From: an uncultured Acidimicrobiia bacterium
Lineage (GTDB): Bacteria; Actinomycetota; Acidimicrobiia; Acidimicrobiales; CAIXPF01
Reading direction: 5' to 3'
Length of the DNA: 52,783 nucleotides
Assembly (NCBI GenBank): GCA_903921205.1
Contig: CAIXPF010000077.1
Coordinates: 1-52,783 of the forward strand
The position numbers and the translations under genes were made by a program. Position 1 is the first letter of the stretch. Each line of letters opens with the position of its first letter. The notes under the pieces are model-generated. The model did not search any database. It saw only the letters and a program-made list of their open reading frames with translations, and had not been told where the DNA came from. Below, in pieces: positions 30,370 through 39,344 of the stretch.

Positions 30370-31558
30370 GGATCGGCAGCAGCAACAACCCCAGCGCCGC
30401 CAGCGCCGCCACCGCGCCGAACCCGAGGCCGAAGCCCCCACGATCGACCAGCATGCCGACGCCGTAGCCGCCGACCGGTGCACCGAGGTCGTAGTACAGG
30501 TTGAACGAGCTCATCGCGGTCCCACGCTCGGCTTCCGGCGCATCGTCCACGACCATGGCGAACAGCGCCGGGAACGCGCCCGAGAACCCCATCCCGAACA
30601 GGATCAGCCCGACCACCGCGAACGTCGGGGTCCGCAACGCGGCCAGCACCGTGATGCCCACCACCAACAACGCCACCGACGGGATCGCCACCTGCAACCG
30701 GCCCCGGGTGTCGGCGAGGCCACCGGCGAAGAAACGCGTCGCCATCACCGTCAGCGCCAGCACCAGGAACAGCATGTCGGAGCTCTCCAGCCCGATGTCA
30801 CGGGCGTAGAGCGACAGGAACGACGCCACCGCGGCCCAGCCGGTCCCGATGCACAGCCATACGATGCCGGGACGGGTGGTCGACGGGTGGAACACCCGGT
30901 GACGGAACCGCAGCGTGCTGCGGACCCCGGTACGGACGCCGGTCTCGGGGACGAACAGCGCCAGCACGAAACCGGTTGCGGTGAACGCCCCGACCGCCCA
31001 CCAGACCGACCGGTATCCGACCTCGCTGATGAGCAACTCGGCCAGGAACGGGCCGACGGCGATGCCGATGTAGAAGAACAGGCTGTACAGCGCCAGCATC
31101 GACGCCCGCCGCTGCACCGGGGCCACGTCGGCAACGACGGGGCTGGCGCCGCTGTAGGCCAACGCCGAGCCCGCCCCCTGGATCAACCGCAGCACCAGCA
31201 CCGCGGTGACGGTGCGCAACGTCAGCAACCCCACCGCGGACAGCACCATCAGCAGCGGGCCGGCGATCAGCAGCGGACGACGACCGAAGCGGTCCACGAA
31301 GTTGCCGGCGAAGGGCCGCACGAAGATCGCCGACAACGACATCGACGACACCACCAGGCCGGCGGTGGCCTTCGTCGTGCCCAACTGGTCGGTCAGGTAC
31401 AGCGGCAGGGCCGGGTACAGCAGGCCGTGGGCGATGAACGTGCCGATCGTCGAGGCACACACCAGCGCGAAGATCCGCTTCCACCCCGCCCCGGTGGCAT
31501 CGGCCGGTCCGGCGGCGGCTGCAGGGTCTGCTGAGCCGGGATCGGCGGGATCAGCCAC
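30311..31558 (-). CDS. MFS transporter
   Basis: 415-aa major facilitator with about 12 membrane helices. The motif A-like loop GNFVDRFGRRPLLIAGPLL lies between helices 2 and 3, and a second DTRGR loop between helices 8 and 9. An Ala/Pro/Asp-rich 25-residue head precedes helix 1. The GTG start overlaps the acyl-CoA ligase stop by 8 bases, indicating one operon. Drug or metabolite export is likely, but the substrate is unknown; the coupled ligase hints at a fatty or aromatic acid. Confidence 0.9.
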   Translation of the reverse strand: MADPADPGSADPAAAAGPADATGAGWKRIFALVCASTIGTFIAHGLLYPALPLYLTDQLGTTKATAGLVVSSMSLSAIFVRPFAGNFVDRFGRRPLLIAGPLLMVLSAVGLLTLRTVTAVLVLRLIQGAGSALAYSGASPVVADVAPVQRRASMLALYSLFFYIGIAVGPFLAELLISEVGYRSVWWAVGAFTATGFVLALFVPETGVRTGVRSTLRFRHRVFHPSTTRPGIVWLCIGTGWAAVASFLSLYARDIGLESSDMLFLVLALTVMATRFFAGGLADTRGRLQVAIPSVALLVVGITVLAALRTPTFAVVGLILFGMGFSGAFPALFAMVVDDAPEAERGTAMSSFNLYYDLGAPVGGYGVGMLVDRGGFGLGFGAVAALAALGLLLLPILNRPAARPAPTPRESSLSG

Positions 31559-33152
31559 CGAAGTCCGTACGCGCCTGGTCGCGCAGCTCCACCTTGCGGA
31601 CCTTGCCCGTCGGGGTCATGGGCAGGGCGTCGACCACCTTGAGATGGCGCGGCAGCTTGAAGCTGGCAACCTTGCCCGTGAGGTGGTTCAACAGGACCGC
31701 CACGTCGAGCTCGGCTCCGGGCTCGGCCAGCACGTAGCCCACCGGCACCTCGCCCAGCCGCTCGTCGGGCAGCCCGACCACCGCCACGTCGATCACCCCG
31801 GGCAGCTCCCGCAATCGGCCCTCGATCTCGGCGGGGGCCACGTTCTCGCCGCCGACCTTGAGCATGTCCTTCAGCCGCCCCATGAACACCAGGTGCCCGT
31901 CGGGCCGGATGCGGGCGAGATCACCGGAGTGCAGCCAGCCGTCCGAGTCGATGGTCTCGGCGGTGGCCTCCGGCTTGTTGTAGTAGCCCAACATCGTCGT
32001 GTAGCTGCGGCACAGCAGCTCGCCCGGCACGTCGGCCGGCTGGTCGGCGCCGGTCTCGGGGTCGATCACCCGCAGCTCCACGTCGAGCATCGGGTAACCC
32101 GACGCCTCGCAGCGCTGTTCCCGGGTGGCCGTCACATGGCTGGCCACCAGGGCGGTCCACACCTCGCTCATACCCCAGCCCGACACCGTCGGGCACAGCT
32201 CGTCCTGCACCTGCAGGGCGATCGGCGTGGTCGACTGCATGCCTGCCGCCAGCGTGCCCAACCGCAACTTGAGGTCGCGGGGCCGCCGCCGCTGGGCCCG
32301 GAGGAAATCCGACCAGTGCGTGTCGAACCCGTGGAAGAGGGTGATGCCCTCGCGTTCGGCGACATCGAGGATCTCCTCGGCGTCGAAGGTCTCGAACACC
32401 ACCTGCTTCGAGCCGGTCAACACCGTGTACAGCGCCACCTCGGTGAACCCGAAAGCGTGGAACAGCGGCAGGTAGCCGGCATGCACGTCGGTGCAGGTGA
32501 CCCCGTGCATCTGGGCCCGCTCGGCCACGTTGCGCACCACTGCGTGGCAGTGCACGGCCCCCTTGGGCATGCTTGTGGTCCCGGAGGTGTAGATGATGAT
32601 GGCCGGGTCCTCGACCCGCACCGCAGCAGCCCGCTGGGCCAGCGTCGCGTCGGACACGTCGGCGCCCGCAGCGAGCAGCTCGTCCCAGCCGAGGGCCCCC
32701 TCGGGCCGGTCCTCGCCCAGCACCACCAGCCGCTTCAGCTTGGTCCAGCCGGCCAGGTTGGTGCGCACCATCTCGCTGTAGTCGACCGGTCCGGACCGGT
32801 CGTTGATCAGCAGGGTCGCCGAATCGGACTGGTCGACGGTGTAGCCGACGTCCTCGGCCCGGTAGCGGGTGTTCAACGGGACGAGCACCGCCCCGACCTT
32901 GGCCACGGCGAACATGGCGAAGAGCCACTCGGCCCGGTTGGTCATCCAGATGGCGACCTTCTCCCCCGGTTCCACCCCGATGCCGATGAGGCCCTTGGCC
33001 ACCCGGTCGACCTCGGCGGCGAACCCGGCATGGGTCCAGCGACGCTCACCGTGGATCACCGCCTCGCGGTCGCCCCAACGCCGTGCCGCCTCGTCGGTCA
33101 GGTCACCGATGCGGCGGCTGAAGAAACGGCTGCGTTCGTCCGGAGAGGCCAT
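31551..33152 (-). CDS. AMP-dependent acyl-CoA synthetase/ligase
   Basis: 533-aa adenylate-forming ligase that activates a carboxylic acid with ATP and joins it to CoA. Motifs: IIIYTSGTTSMPKGAVHCH (phosphate loop, about 178-196), GWGMSEV (about 319), DGWLHSGDLARI (about 409-420) and PTGKVRKVELR with the catalytic Lys near the end. It resembles medium/long-chain fatty-acid-CoA ligases; chain length is not predictable here. TAGTCT at 33159-33164 lies six bases before the ATG, so it is probably leaderless. Confidence 0.92.
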   Translation of the reverse strand: MASPDERSRFFSRRIGDLTDEAARRWGDREAVIHGERRWTHAGFAAEVDRVAKGLIGIGVEPGEKVAIWMTNRAEWLFAMFAVAKVGAVLVPLNTRYRAEDVGYTVDQSDSATLLINDRSGPVDYSEMVRTNLAGWTKLKRLVVLGEDRPEGALGWDELLAAGADVSDATLAQRAAAVRVEDPAIIIYTSGTTSMPKGAVHCHAVVRNVAERAQMHGVTCTDVHAGYLPLFHAFGFTEVALYTVLTGSKQVVFETFDAEEILDVAEREGITLFHGFDTHWSDFLRAQRRRPRDLKLRLGTLAAGMQSTTPIALQVQDELCPTVSGWGMSEVWTALVASHVTATREQRCEASGYPMLDVELRVIDPETGADQPADVPGELLCRSYTTMLGYYNKPEATAETIDSDGWLHSGDLARIRPDGHLVFMGRLKDMLKVGGENVAPAEIEGRLRELPGVIDVAVVGLPDERLGEVPVGYVLAEPGAELDVAVLLNHLTGKVASFKLPRHLKVVDALPMTPTGKVRKVELRDQARTDFGG

Positions 33153-33224
33153 TGCCGGAGACTAGGCCCCACCGCCGATCCGGGGCCCGTCCTGAGCGCC
33201 GTCGCGGCCCGCCCCGGGACGAGG

Positions 33225-33253
33225 CGGGCCCGGCCGATGATCGGCCGGGCCCG
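33225..33253. terminator. Strong hairpin after ahcY
   Basis: 14-bp perfect arms (CGGGCCCGGCCGAT / ATCGGCCGGGCCCG) with a one-base centre, about 52 bases past the ahcY stop and 70 bases before the acyl-CoA ligase start. Likely ends the manB-ahcY transcript; no T-tract. Confidence 0.6.
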
Positions 33254-33305
33254 GTCGTCTCGAAGGTCCGCGCCGGCGCGACAGGCGTGCCGGGGCGTGC
33301 CGGCG

Positions 33306-34781
<1,476 letters not shown>

Positions 34782-34799
34782 GCTCTTCCTTTCGCGACA

Positions 34800-34914
34800 G
34801 CTCGGCCTGAGCAGGCCGAGCAGCATCCTCCGCCGCGGCGCAGCGTGCGTCGCGGCTGGGTCGATTCCGGGCTGGGGTCCACTGACCCTCTCAGCTCAGC
34901 CCGAGCCAAGTGTA
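34800..34914 (-). promoter_or_regulatory. ahcY leader: hairpins and candidate -10
   Basis: On the minus strand: TACACT at 34909-34914 (possible -10), a stem of CGGGCTG/CAGCCCG (34868-34874 with 34897-34903) enclosing GGGTC/GACCC (34875-34888), and a 9-bp-arm hairpin (34800-34821) just before the ribosome binding site. 34894-34906 could instead pair with 34800-34812 at 12 of 13 positions. I cannot match it to a known SAM or SAH riboswitch. Confidence 0.35.
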
Positions 34915-34962
34915 CGAAGGACAGAAGGTCACACCGCGCCACCGGAGGCCATGGGCCGCCGG

Positions 34963-36165
34963 TCACCCCCGGCCGCGGGCGAACAGGCCGACGGCGGCCC
35001 GGTACAGCTCGCCGACGCCCTCGACCCAGTACCGGGCCGCAGCGGCGGCGACGAACGCCGACTCGCCCCGGCCCAACGAGACCCGGGTGCCGTCCTCGGC
35101 GATGACGTCGGCACCGCCGTCCACGCAGATCAGGATCTCCGGCCCAGGGGACGGCACCGCCACCGGGCTGCCGGTCAGCACGAACGACGACAGGGCGAAC
35201 TCGTCGGCGGTCACCGGGAACCGCAACTCACCGGTCAGCGAGTCGGCCGCAGCCAACATCGGCCCGGAGCTCCCGCATCCCGGCACCACCAGCCGGCGCA
35301 GCTCGTGGAGGTCGACCGTCTTGGTGGTCAGCCCGGCCCGCACGACGTTGTCCGAGTTGGCCATCAGCTCGAGCCCGAAACCGCCGAGGTAGGCGTGCAG
35401 CAGGCCTGCGGGGGCGAACATCGCCTCGCCGGCGTCGAGTTGCAGCCGGTTCAGGCACAGCCCGACCAGCACCCCGATGTCGCCGGGGTAGCGGGCGGCG
35501 ACCAGTCGCACGAAGGCCGCCTCGCGTGGCAGACGCCGATCGACGGGCCCGCCGCGCACCGCCGCAGCGCCGATCGAGGTGGCCAACGTCGCACGATCCG
35601 CCGGAGGCAGGTCCCACATGGCGGCGCACAGCCGGGCGACATCGCCCTGGCGGGCCAGGTCGACCCAGCCGGGATGCAGGCCGAACGACTCGAACACCGC
35701 GACGACCTCGTCCGCCGGACGGAACCCGCTGAGGACGTCGAACCCGTCGAGCGCGCACAACAGCTCGGGCTTGTGGTTGGGGTCGCGGTACGTACGGCGG
35801 GGGTCGTCGAGGGCGAGGCCGGCGGCTTCGTCGCGGGCGAAACCCGCCCGGGCCTGTTCGGCATCGGGGTGGACCTGCAACGACAGCGGCTCGGTAGCGG
35901 CAAGCACCTTGAACAGGAACGGCAGCTGCGCCCCGAAGCGGGTCAGGACCGCAGCGCCGAGCATGCGTCCCGGATCGAAGGCGATGAGCTGCGGCAGCGG
36001 CAGCTCGCCGGTCTCGTGCACCACCAGCGACGGCGCGGACGGGTGGGCACCCATCCACAGTTCCGCCTGAGGGGTGCCGTCGGGCTCGACGCCGAGGAAC
36101 CGCGGCAGACGCTCGACCGAACCCCAGGCATAACGCTGGATCGGGTTGCGCAACCGGAAGATCAT
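34963..36165 (-). CDS. manA: Mannose-6-phosphate isomerase, class I
   Basis: Interconverts fructose-6-phosphate and mannose-6-phosphate, feeding GDP-mannose for surface glycans. 400 aa cupin-type zinc enzyme. Zinc ligands appear in SLQVHPD (Gln and His, about 94-97), NHKPELL (Glu, about 132) and PAGLLHAYLGG (His, about 259), all in family context; RNPIQRYAWGS is the canonical start. It begins 24 bases after the Trm112-like gene. Together with manB it gives the two steps from fructose-6-P to mannose-1-P. Confidence 0.94.
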   Translation of the reverse strand: MIFRLRNPIQRYAWGSVERLPRFLGVEPDGTPQAELWMGAHPSAPSLVVHETGELPLPQLIAFDPGRMLGAAVLTRFGAQLPFLFKVLAATEPLSLQVHPDAEQARAGFARDEAAGLALDDPRRTYRDPNHKPELLCALDGFDVLSGFRPADEVVAVFESFGLHPGWVDLARQGDVARLCAAMWDLPPADRATLATSIGAAAVRGGPVDRRLPREAAFVRLVAARYPGDIGVLVGLCLNRLQLDAGEAMFAPAGLLHAYLGGFGLELMANSDNVVRAGLTTKTVDLHELRRLVVPGCGSSGPMLAAADSLTGELRFPVTADEFALSSFVLTGSPVAVPSPGPEILICVDGGADVIAEDGTRVSLGRGESAFVAAAAARYWVEGVGELYRAAVGLFARGRG

Positions 36166-36189
36166 CGACGAGCCCTCACTGTTGGGGGC

Positions 36190-36426
36190 CTACGGGGCGA
36201 AGCTCGGCGACAAGTTCTCCGCTGCGGCCTTGGCCGACAGGCGGGCGTGCTCGTCGTCACCGACCGTCTCCGCTTCGTCGGCCAACATGACTGCGATGCC
36301 ATCGTCAATCCGGTAGCGCTGCTTGAGCCGCGGGTTGTACAACGCGTTCTCGTCGGCGAAATACACCAAGGGGCCCTTGTCCTGCGGACAGGCCAGGATC
36401 TCCAGCAGTTGCGGGTCGAGCGGCAC
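36190..36426 (-). CDS. Trm112 family protein
   Basis: 78-aa Trm112-like protein (DUF343), in eukaryotes an activator of methyltransferases; its bacterial role is unclear. It starts VPLDPQLLEILACPQDKGPL and ends with YRIDDGIAVMLADEA, the family core. Only one Cys remains of the usual zinc-ribbon cysteines, so this subfamily probably binds no zinc. GTG at 36426 is chosen because GAGGAG lies 8 bases upstream. It sits between manB and manA, its common actinobacterial place. Confidence 0.88.
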   Translation of the reverse strand: MPLDPQLLEILACPQDKGPLVYFADENALYNPRLKQRYRIDDGIAVMLADEAETVGDDEHARLSAKAAAENLSPSFAP

Positions 36427-36553
36427 GTCGGTCTCCTCAGCAGGTGGACGGGGCCTCAGTTCTACTACGGCCGCCGATCGTGCCCGGCCGACCGGCGCCA
36501 CGCACCCTCATCCGGGCGACCGGGTCGCAACCGCCACCGTTGCGGGACGACGC

Positions 36554-37906
36554 TCAGGCCGAGAACAGGGCCCGGACCTCGGCCACCCGCCGTTCGACGT
36601 CGGCGGCCGTGGGCGCCTCGAGGTTCAGGCGCAGCAACGGCTCGGTGTTGGACGGCCGCAGGTTGAACCACCAGCCGTCGAGCTGCACCGTCAGCCCGTC
36701 GAGCCGGTCGACACCCGCCGTCGGATGGGCCGAAGCGATGCGCTCGGCCACCCGCTCGATCACCGCCGCCGGATCGGGGACCTCGGTGTTGAGCTCTCCC
36801 GAGGCTGCGTAGCGCTCGAAGGGCTTGCGCAGCTCCGACAGGGGGATACCTGCCCGGCAGAGCTGTTCGAGCACGACCACCGCGGCGATCAGCCCGGAGT
36901 CGGCACGGTAGTTCTCGGCGAAGTAGTAGTGACCGCTGTGCTCACCGCCGAACACCGCCCCGGTATCGGCCATCACCTGCTTGATGTAGCTGTGCCCGAC
37001 GCGGGTCCGCACCGGCACGCCACCGAGCTCCCGGACGATCTCGGGCACGACCTGCGAACAGATCAGGTTGTGCACGATGGTGGCGCCGGGATGGCGCTCG
37101 AGCATGCCGGCGGCGACGATGGCGGTGGTCAGCGAGCCCGACAGTGGCTGGGCCAGTTCGTCGACGAGGAACACCCGGTCGGCGTCCCCGTCGAACGCCA
37201 GCCCGATGTCGGCACCGGTCTCGAGCACCCGTCGCTGGAGATCCCGCAGGTTCTCGGGCTGGATGGGATCGGCGGGGTGGTTCGGGAAGGTCCCGTCGAG
37301 CTCGGGGAAGAGCACCTCGAGCTCGAAGGGCAGCCCGGCGAAGATCTCCGGCACCACCAGGCCCCCCATGCCGTTGGCGGTGTCGGCCACGACCTTCAGC
37401 GGGCGCAACGCCGCAGGGTCGACGAAGGAATGCACATGGGTCGCGTAGGCCGCGAGCAGGTCCTGCTCGCTGCGGGTCCCGGCCACCGCCACCGGCGCCA
37501 ACGCCGCTCGGCTCGCCTCGCGGATGGTCTCGAGGCCGGTGTCGGCCCCGATCGGGCGGGCACCGGCGCGGCACATCTTGATGCCGTTGTACTGCGCCGG
37601 GTTGTGCGAGGCGGTGAACACCGCACCGGGGGCGTCGAGCTTGCCGGCGGCGAAGTACAGCAGGTCGGTGGACACCAAGCCGATGTCGATCACGTCGAGG
37701 CCCTGACCGAGCGCACCCTCGGTGAAGGCGCGCACCAACTCGGGCCCCGAGGGACGCATGTCCCGGGCGACGATCACCCGGGTCGCTCCCTCGGTATCCG
37801 CGACGAACCGGGCGAAAGCCGCCCCGATCCGGGCACAGGTCGGTGCGTCGATCTGGTCGGGGTAGACACCCCGCACGTCATAGGCCTTGAAGATCTGGTC
37901 GAGCAT
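36554..37906 (-). CDS. manB: Phosphomannomutase/phosphoglucomutase
   Basis: 450-aa alpha-D-phosphohexomutase that turns mannose-6-P into mannose-1-P (and perhaps glucose phosphates). Catalytic Ser in FTASHNPAQYNGIKM (about 98), metal loop AFDGDADRVF (about 240), sugar loop GGEHSGHYYF (about 321) and phosphate loop LRPSNTEPLLR (about 419) are all intact. It starts FKAYDVRGVYP, as expected. A promoter with TTGGGT and TACATT 16 bases apart lies just before the start. First gene of manB-Trm112-manA-ahcY. Confidence 0.95.
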   Translation of the reverse strand: MLDQIFKAYDVRGVYPDQIDAPTCARIGAAFARFVADTEGATRVIVARDMRPSGPELVRAFTEGALGQGLDVIDIGLVSTDLLYFAAGKLDAPGAVFTASHNPAQYNGIKMCRAGARPIGADTGLETIREASRAALAPVAVAGTRSEQDLLAAYATHVHSFVDPAALRPLKVVADTANGMGGLVVPEIFAGLPFELEVLFPELDGTFPNHPADPIQPENLRDLQRRVLETGADIGLAFDGDADRVFLVDELAQPLSGSLTTAIVAAGMLERHPGATIVHNLICSQVVPEIVRELGGVPVRTRVGHSYIKQVMADTGAVFGGEHSGHYYFAENYRADSGLIAAVVVLEQLCRAGIPLSELRKPFERYAASGELNTEVPDPAAVIERVAERIASAHPTAGVDRLDGLTVQLDGWWFNLRPSNTEPLLRLNLEAPTAADVERRVAEVRALFSA

Positions 37907-37915
37907 GCCCTGGCC

Positions 37916-37943
37916 AATGTAGCGACCTCCTCGGGCTACCCAA
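37916..37943 (-). promoter_or_regulatory. Promoter of manB operon
   Basis: Minus strand TTGGGT (37938-37943) and TACATT (37916-37921) with a 16-base spacer; the -10 box ends 9 bases before the ATG, so transcription should start within 2-3 bases of the start codon (leaderless or nearly so). Confidence 0.55.
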
Positions 37944-38006
37944 CCCCGGCGAAGGACCCATCCCGGCCTGTCGCGGCCCGCAACGATCGACCGGTCGGCC
38001 GGCCCG

Positions 38007-39344
38007 TCACGACCCGGCCGGCCCGGCCGACACGGCCTCGGGATACTCGGCGTAGACGCCCTGCTTGGCCCATCGCCGGACCCGGATCAGGTCGCGGGTC
38101 AGGCGGATCGCATCACGGGCGACCTTCACCGTGGACCGCTCCGAGTTCTCCACCCGGACCGGCACCTCGAGCACCGACAGCTCGTAGCGCTCGACGAGAT
38201 GGAACAGTTCGATGTCGAAGGCGAACCCGTCGATGCGGGTCTGGCCGAACAACAGCCGGGCACAGTCCGAACGGAACGCCTTGAGCCCGCACTGGGTGTC
38301 GCGGTACTGGCCGAGCAGCAGTGTGGTGGTCAACACGTTGATCGCCCGACCGCCGATCTCGCGCAACCGCCGGGCCTTCACCAAGGTGGTCGTACCGGTA
38401 TGGCGCCGGCTGCCCACCACCATGTCCCAGCCCCGTTCGACCTCGACGAGCAGGTTGAGGATCTGGTCCGGCGAGTAGGCGAGATCTGCGTCGGTGAAGG
38501 CGATGGTCCGTCCGCGGGCAGCCAACATCCCGGCCCGCACCGCGCCGCCCTTGCCACGGTTGGCCGGCAGCTTGATGGCCTGGTCGGCACCTGCGCGGGC
38601 CGCCTCGCCGGCGGTGTCGTCGGGTGACCCGTCGTCCACCACGATGATCTCGAGTCCGCCGTCGGTCCCGACCGACGCCAGCTCGGTGCGCAACCGCTGC
38701 ACCGTCGAGGCAATCCGTTCCTGCTCGCCGTAGGCCGGCACCACCACCGACAGCCGCACCTCGCCGGGCGCCACCGGCCGACCGGGCCGTACCTGTCGGG
38801 TCCGGCGAACCCGCTGGAACAGCACCCAGCGATAGGCCACCAGACGGATCACCGCGGCCACACTCAGGGCGAGCACCTTGGCGCCCACCAAGGCGGCGAG
38901 CCCGGGGGAACCACCCGTCACCACCAACAGCATCCCGAGGTCGGCGAGTCCGGCGACGATCACCACCAAGGCGACCGCGCCGGGCTGGTACACCCAACGC
39001 ACGAAGGGGTCGTTGTGGAAGGTCAGGATGCGGTTGCCGACGTAGGACGTGGCGGCGGCGACCGCGACCGCAACGAGATCGGCTGCCGCCAGGGGCCAAC
39101 CGAGGCCGCGGTACAGCAACACCAGCAGCACCACGTCCACGGCAGTGACGGCCAGCCCGACCCCGGCGAAGCGGCCGAGGGCGCTGCGCATCGAGTACGA
39201 CCGACGACGCCGGTCCCCCGTCACTCCACGACGATCCGGCCCCGATGACGGGCCCGGTTCGGACCCGCCCACCCGCCGATCGGCACCGGGAGTCCCGCGA
39301 CGATCGGCACCCGGCCGCCGACCGCCGGCCGGCGGCTCGTTCAC
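38007..39344 (-). CDS. GtrA-like membrane domain fused to family 2 glycosyltransferase
   Basis: 445-aa fusion. An Arg/Asp/Pro-rich head (1-50) leads to a four-helix GtrA-like domain (about 52-172, GRFAGVGLAVTAVDVVLLVLLY), a putative flippase for polyprenyl-phosphate sugars. A GT-A family 2 domain follows (about 196-425): SVVVPAYGEQERIASTV, VVDDGSPDDT, ADQAIKLPANRGKGGAVRAGM, FTDADLAYSPDQI and DTQCGLKAFR, the pattern of dolichyl/polyprenyl-phosphate glucosyl- or mannosyltransferases (ALG5/DPM type). The product would make and perhaps flip a lipid-linked sugar. The GTG overlaps the stop of the upstream gene (GTGA). Confidence 0.9.
   Translation of the reverse strand: MNEPPAGGRRPGADRRGTPGADRRVGGSEPGPSSGPDRRGVTGDRRRRSYSMRSALGRFAGVGLAVTAVDVVLLVLLYRGLGWPLAAADLVAVAVAAATSYVGNRILTFHNDPFVRWVYQPGAVALVVIVAGLADLGMLLVVTGGSPGLAALVGAKVLALSVAAVIRLVAYRWVLFQRVRRTRQVRPGRPVAPGEVRLSVVVPAYGEQERIASTVQRLRTELASVGTDGGLEIIVVDDGSPDDTAGEAARAGADQAIKLPANRGKGGAVRAGMLAARGRTIAFTDADLAYSPDQILNLLVEVERGWDMVVGSRRHTGTTTLVKARRLREIGGRAINVLTTTLLLGQYRDTQCGLKAFRSDCARLLFGQTRIDGFAFDIELFHLVERYELSVLEVPVRVENSERSTVKVARDAIRLTRDLIRVRRWAKQGVYAEYPEAVSAGPAGS

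Noticed and set aside
34782-34962. SAH or SAM riboswitch before ahcY
   Set aside because: Expected given the gene, but the conserved blocks of the SAH, SAM-I, SAM-II and SAM-IV aptamers are not found. Reported only as an unclassified structured leader.
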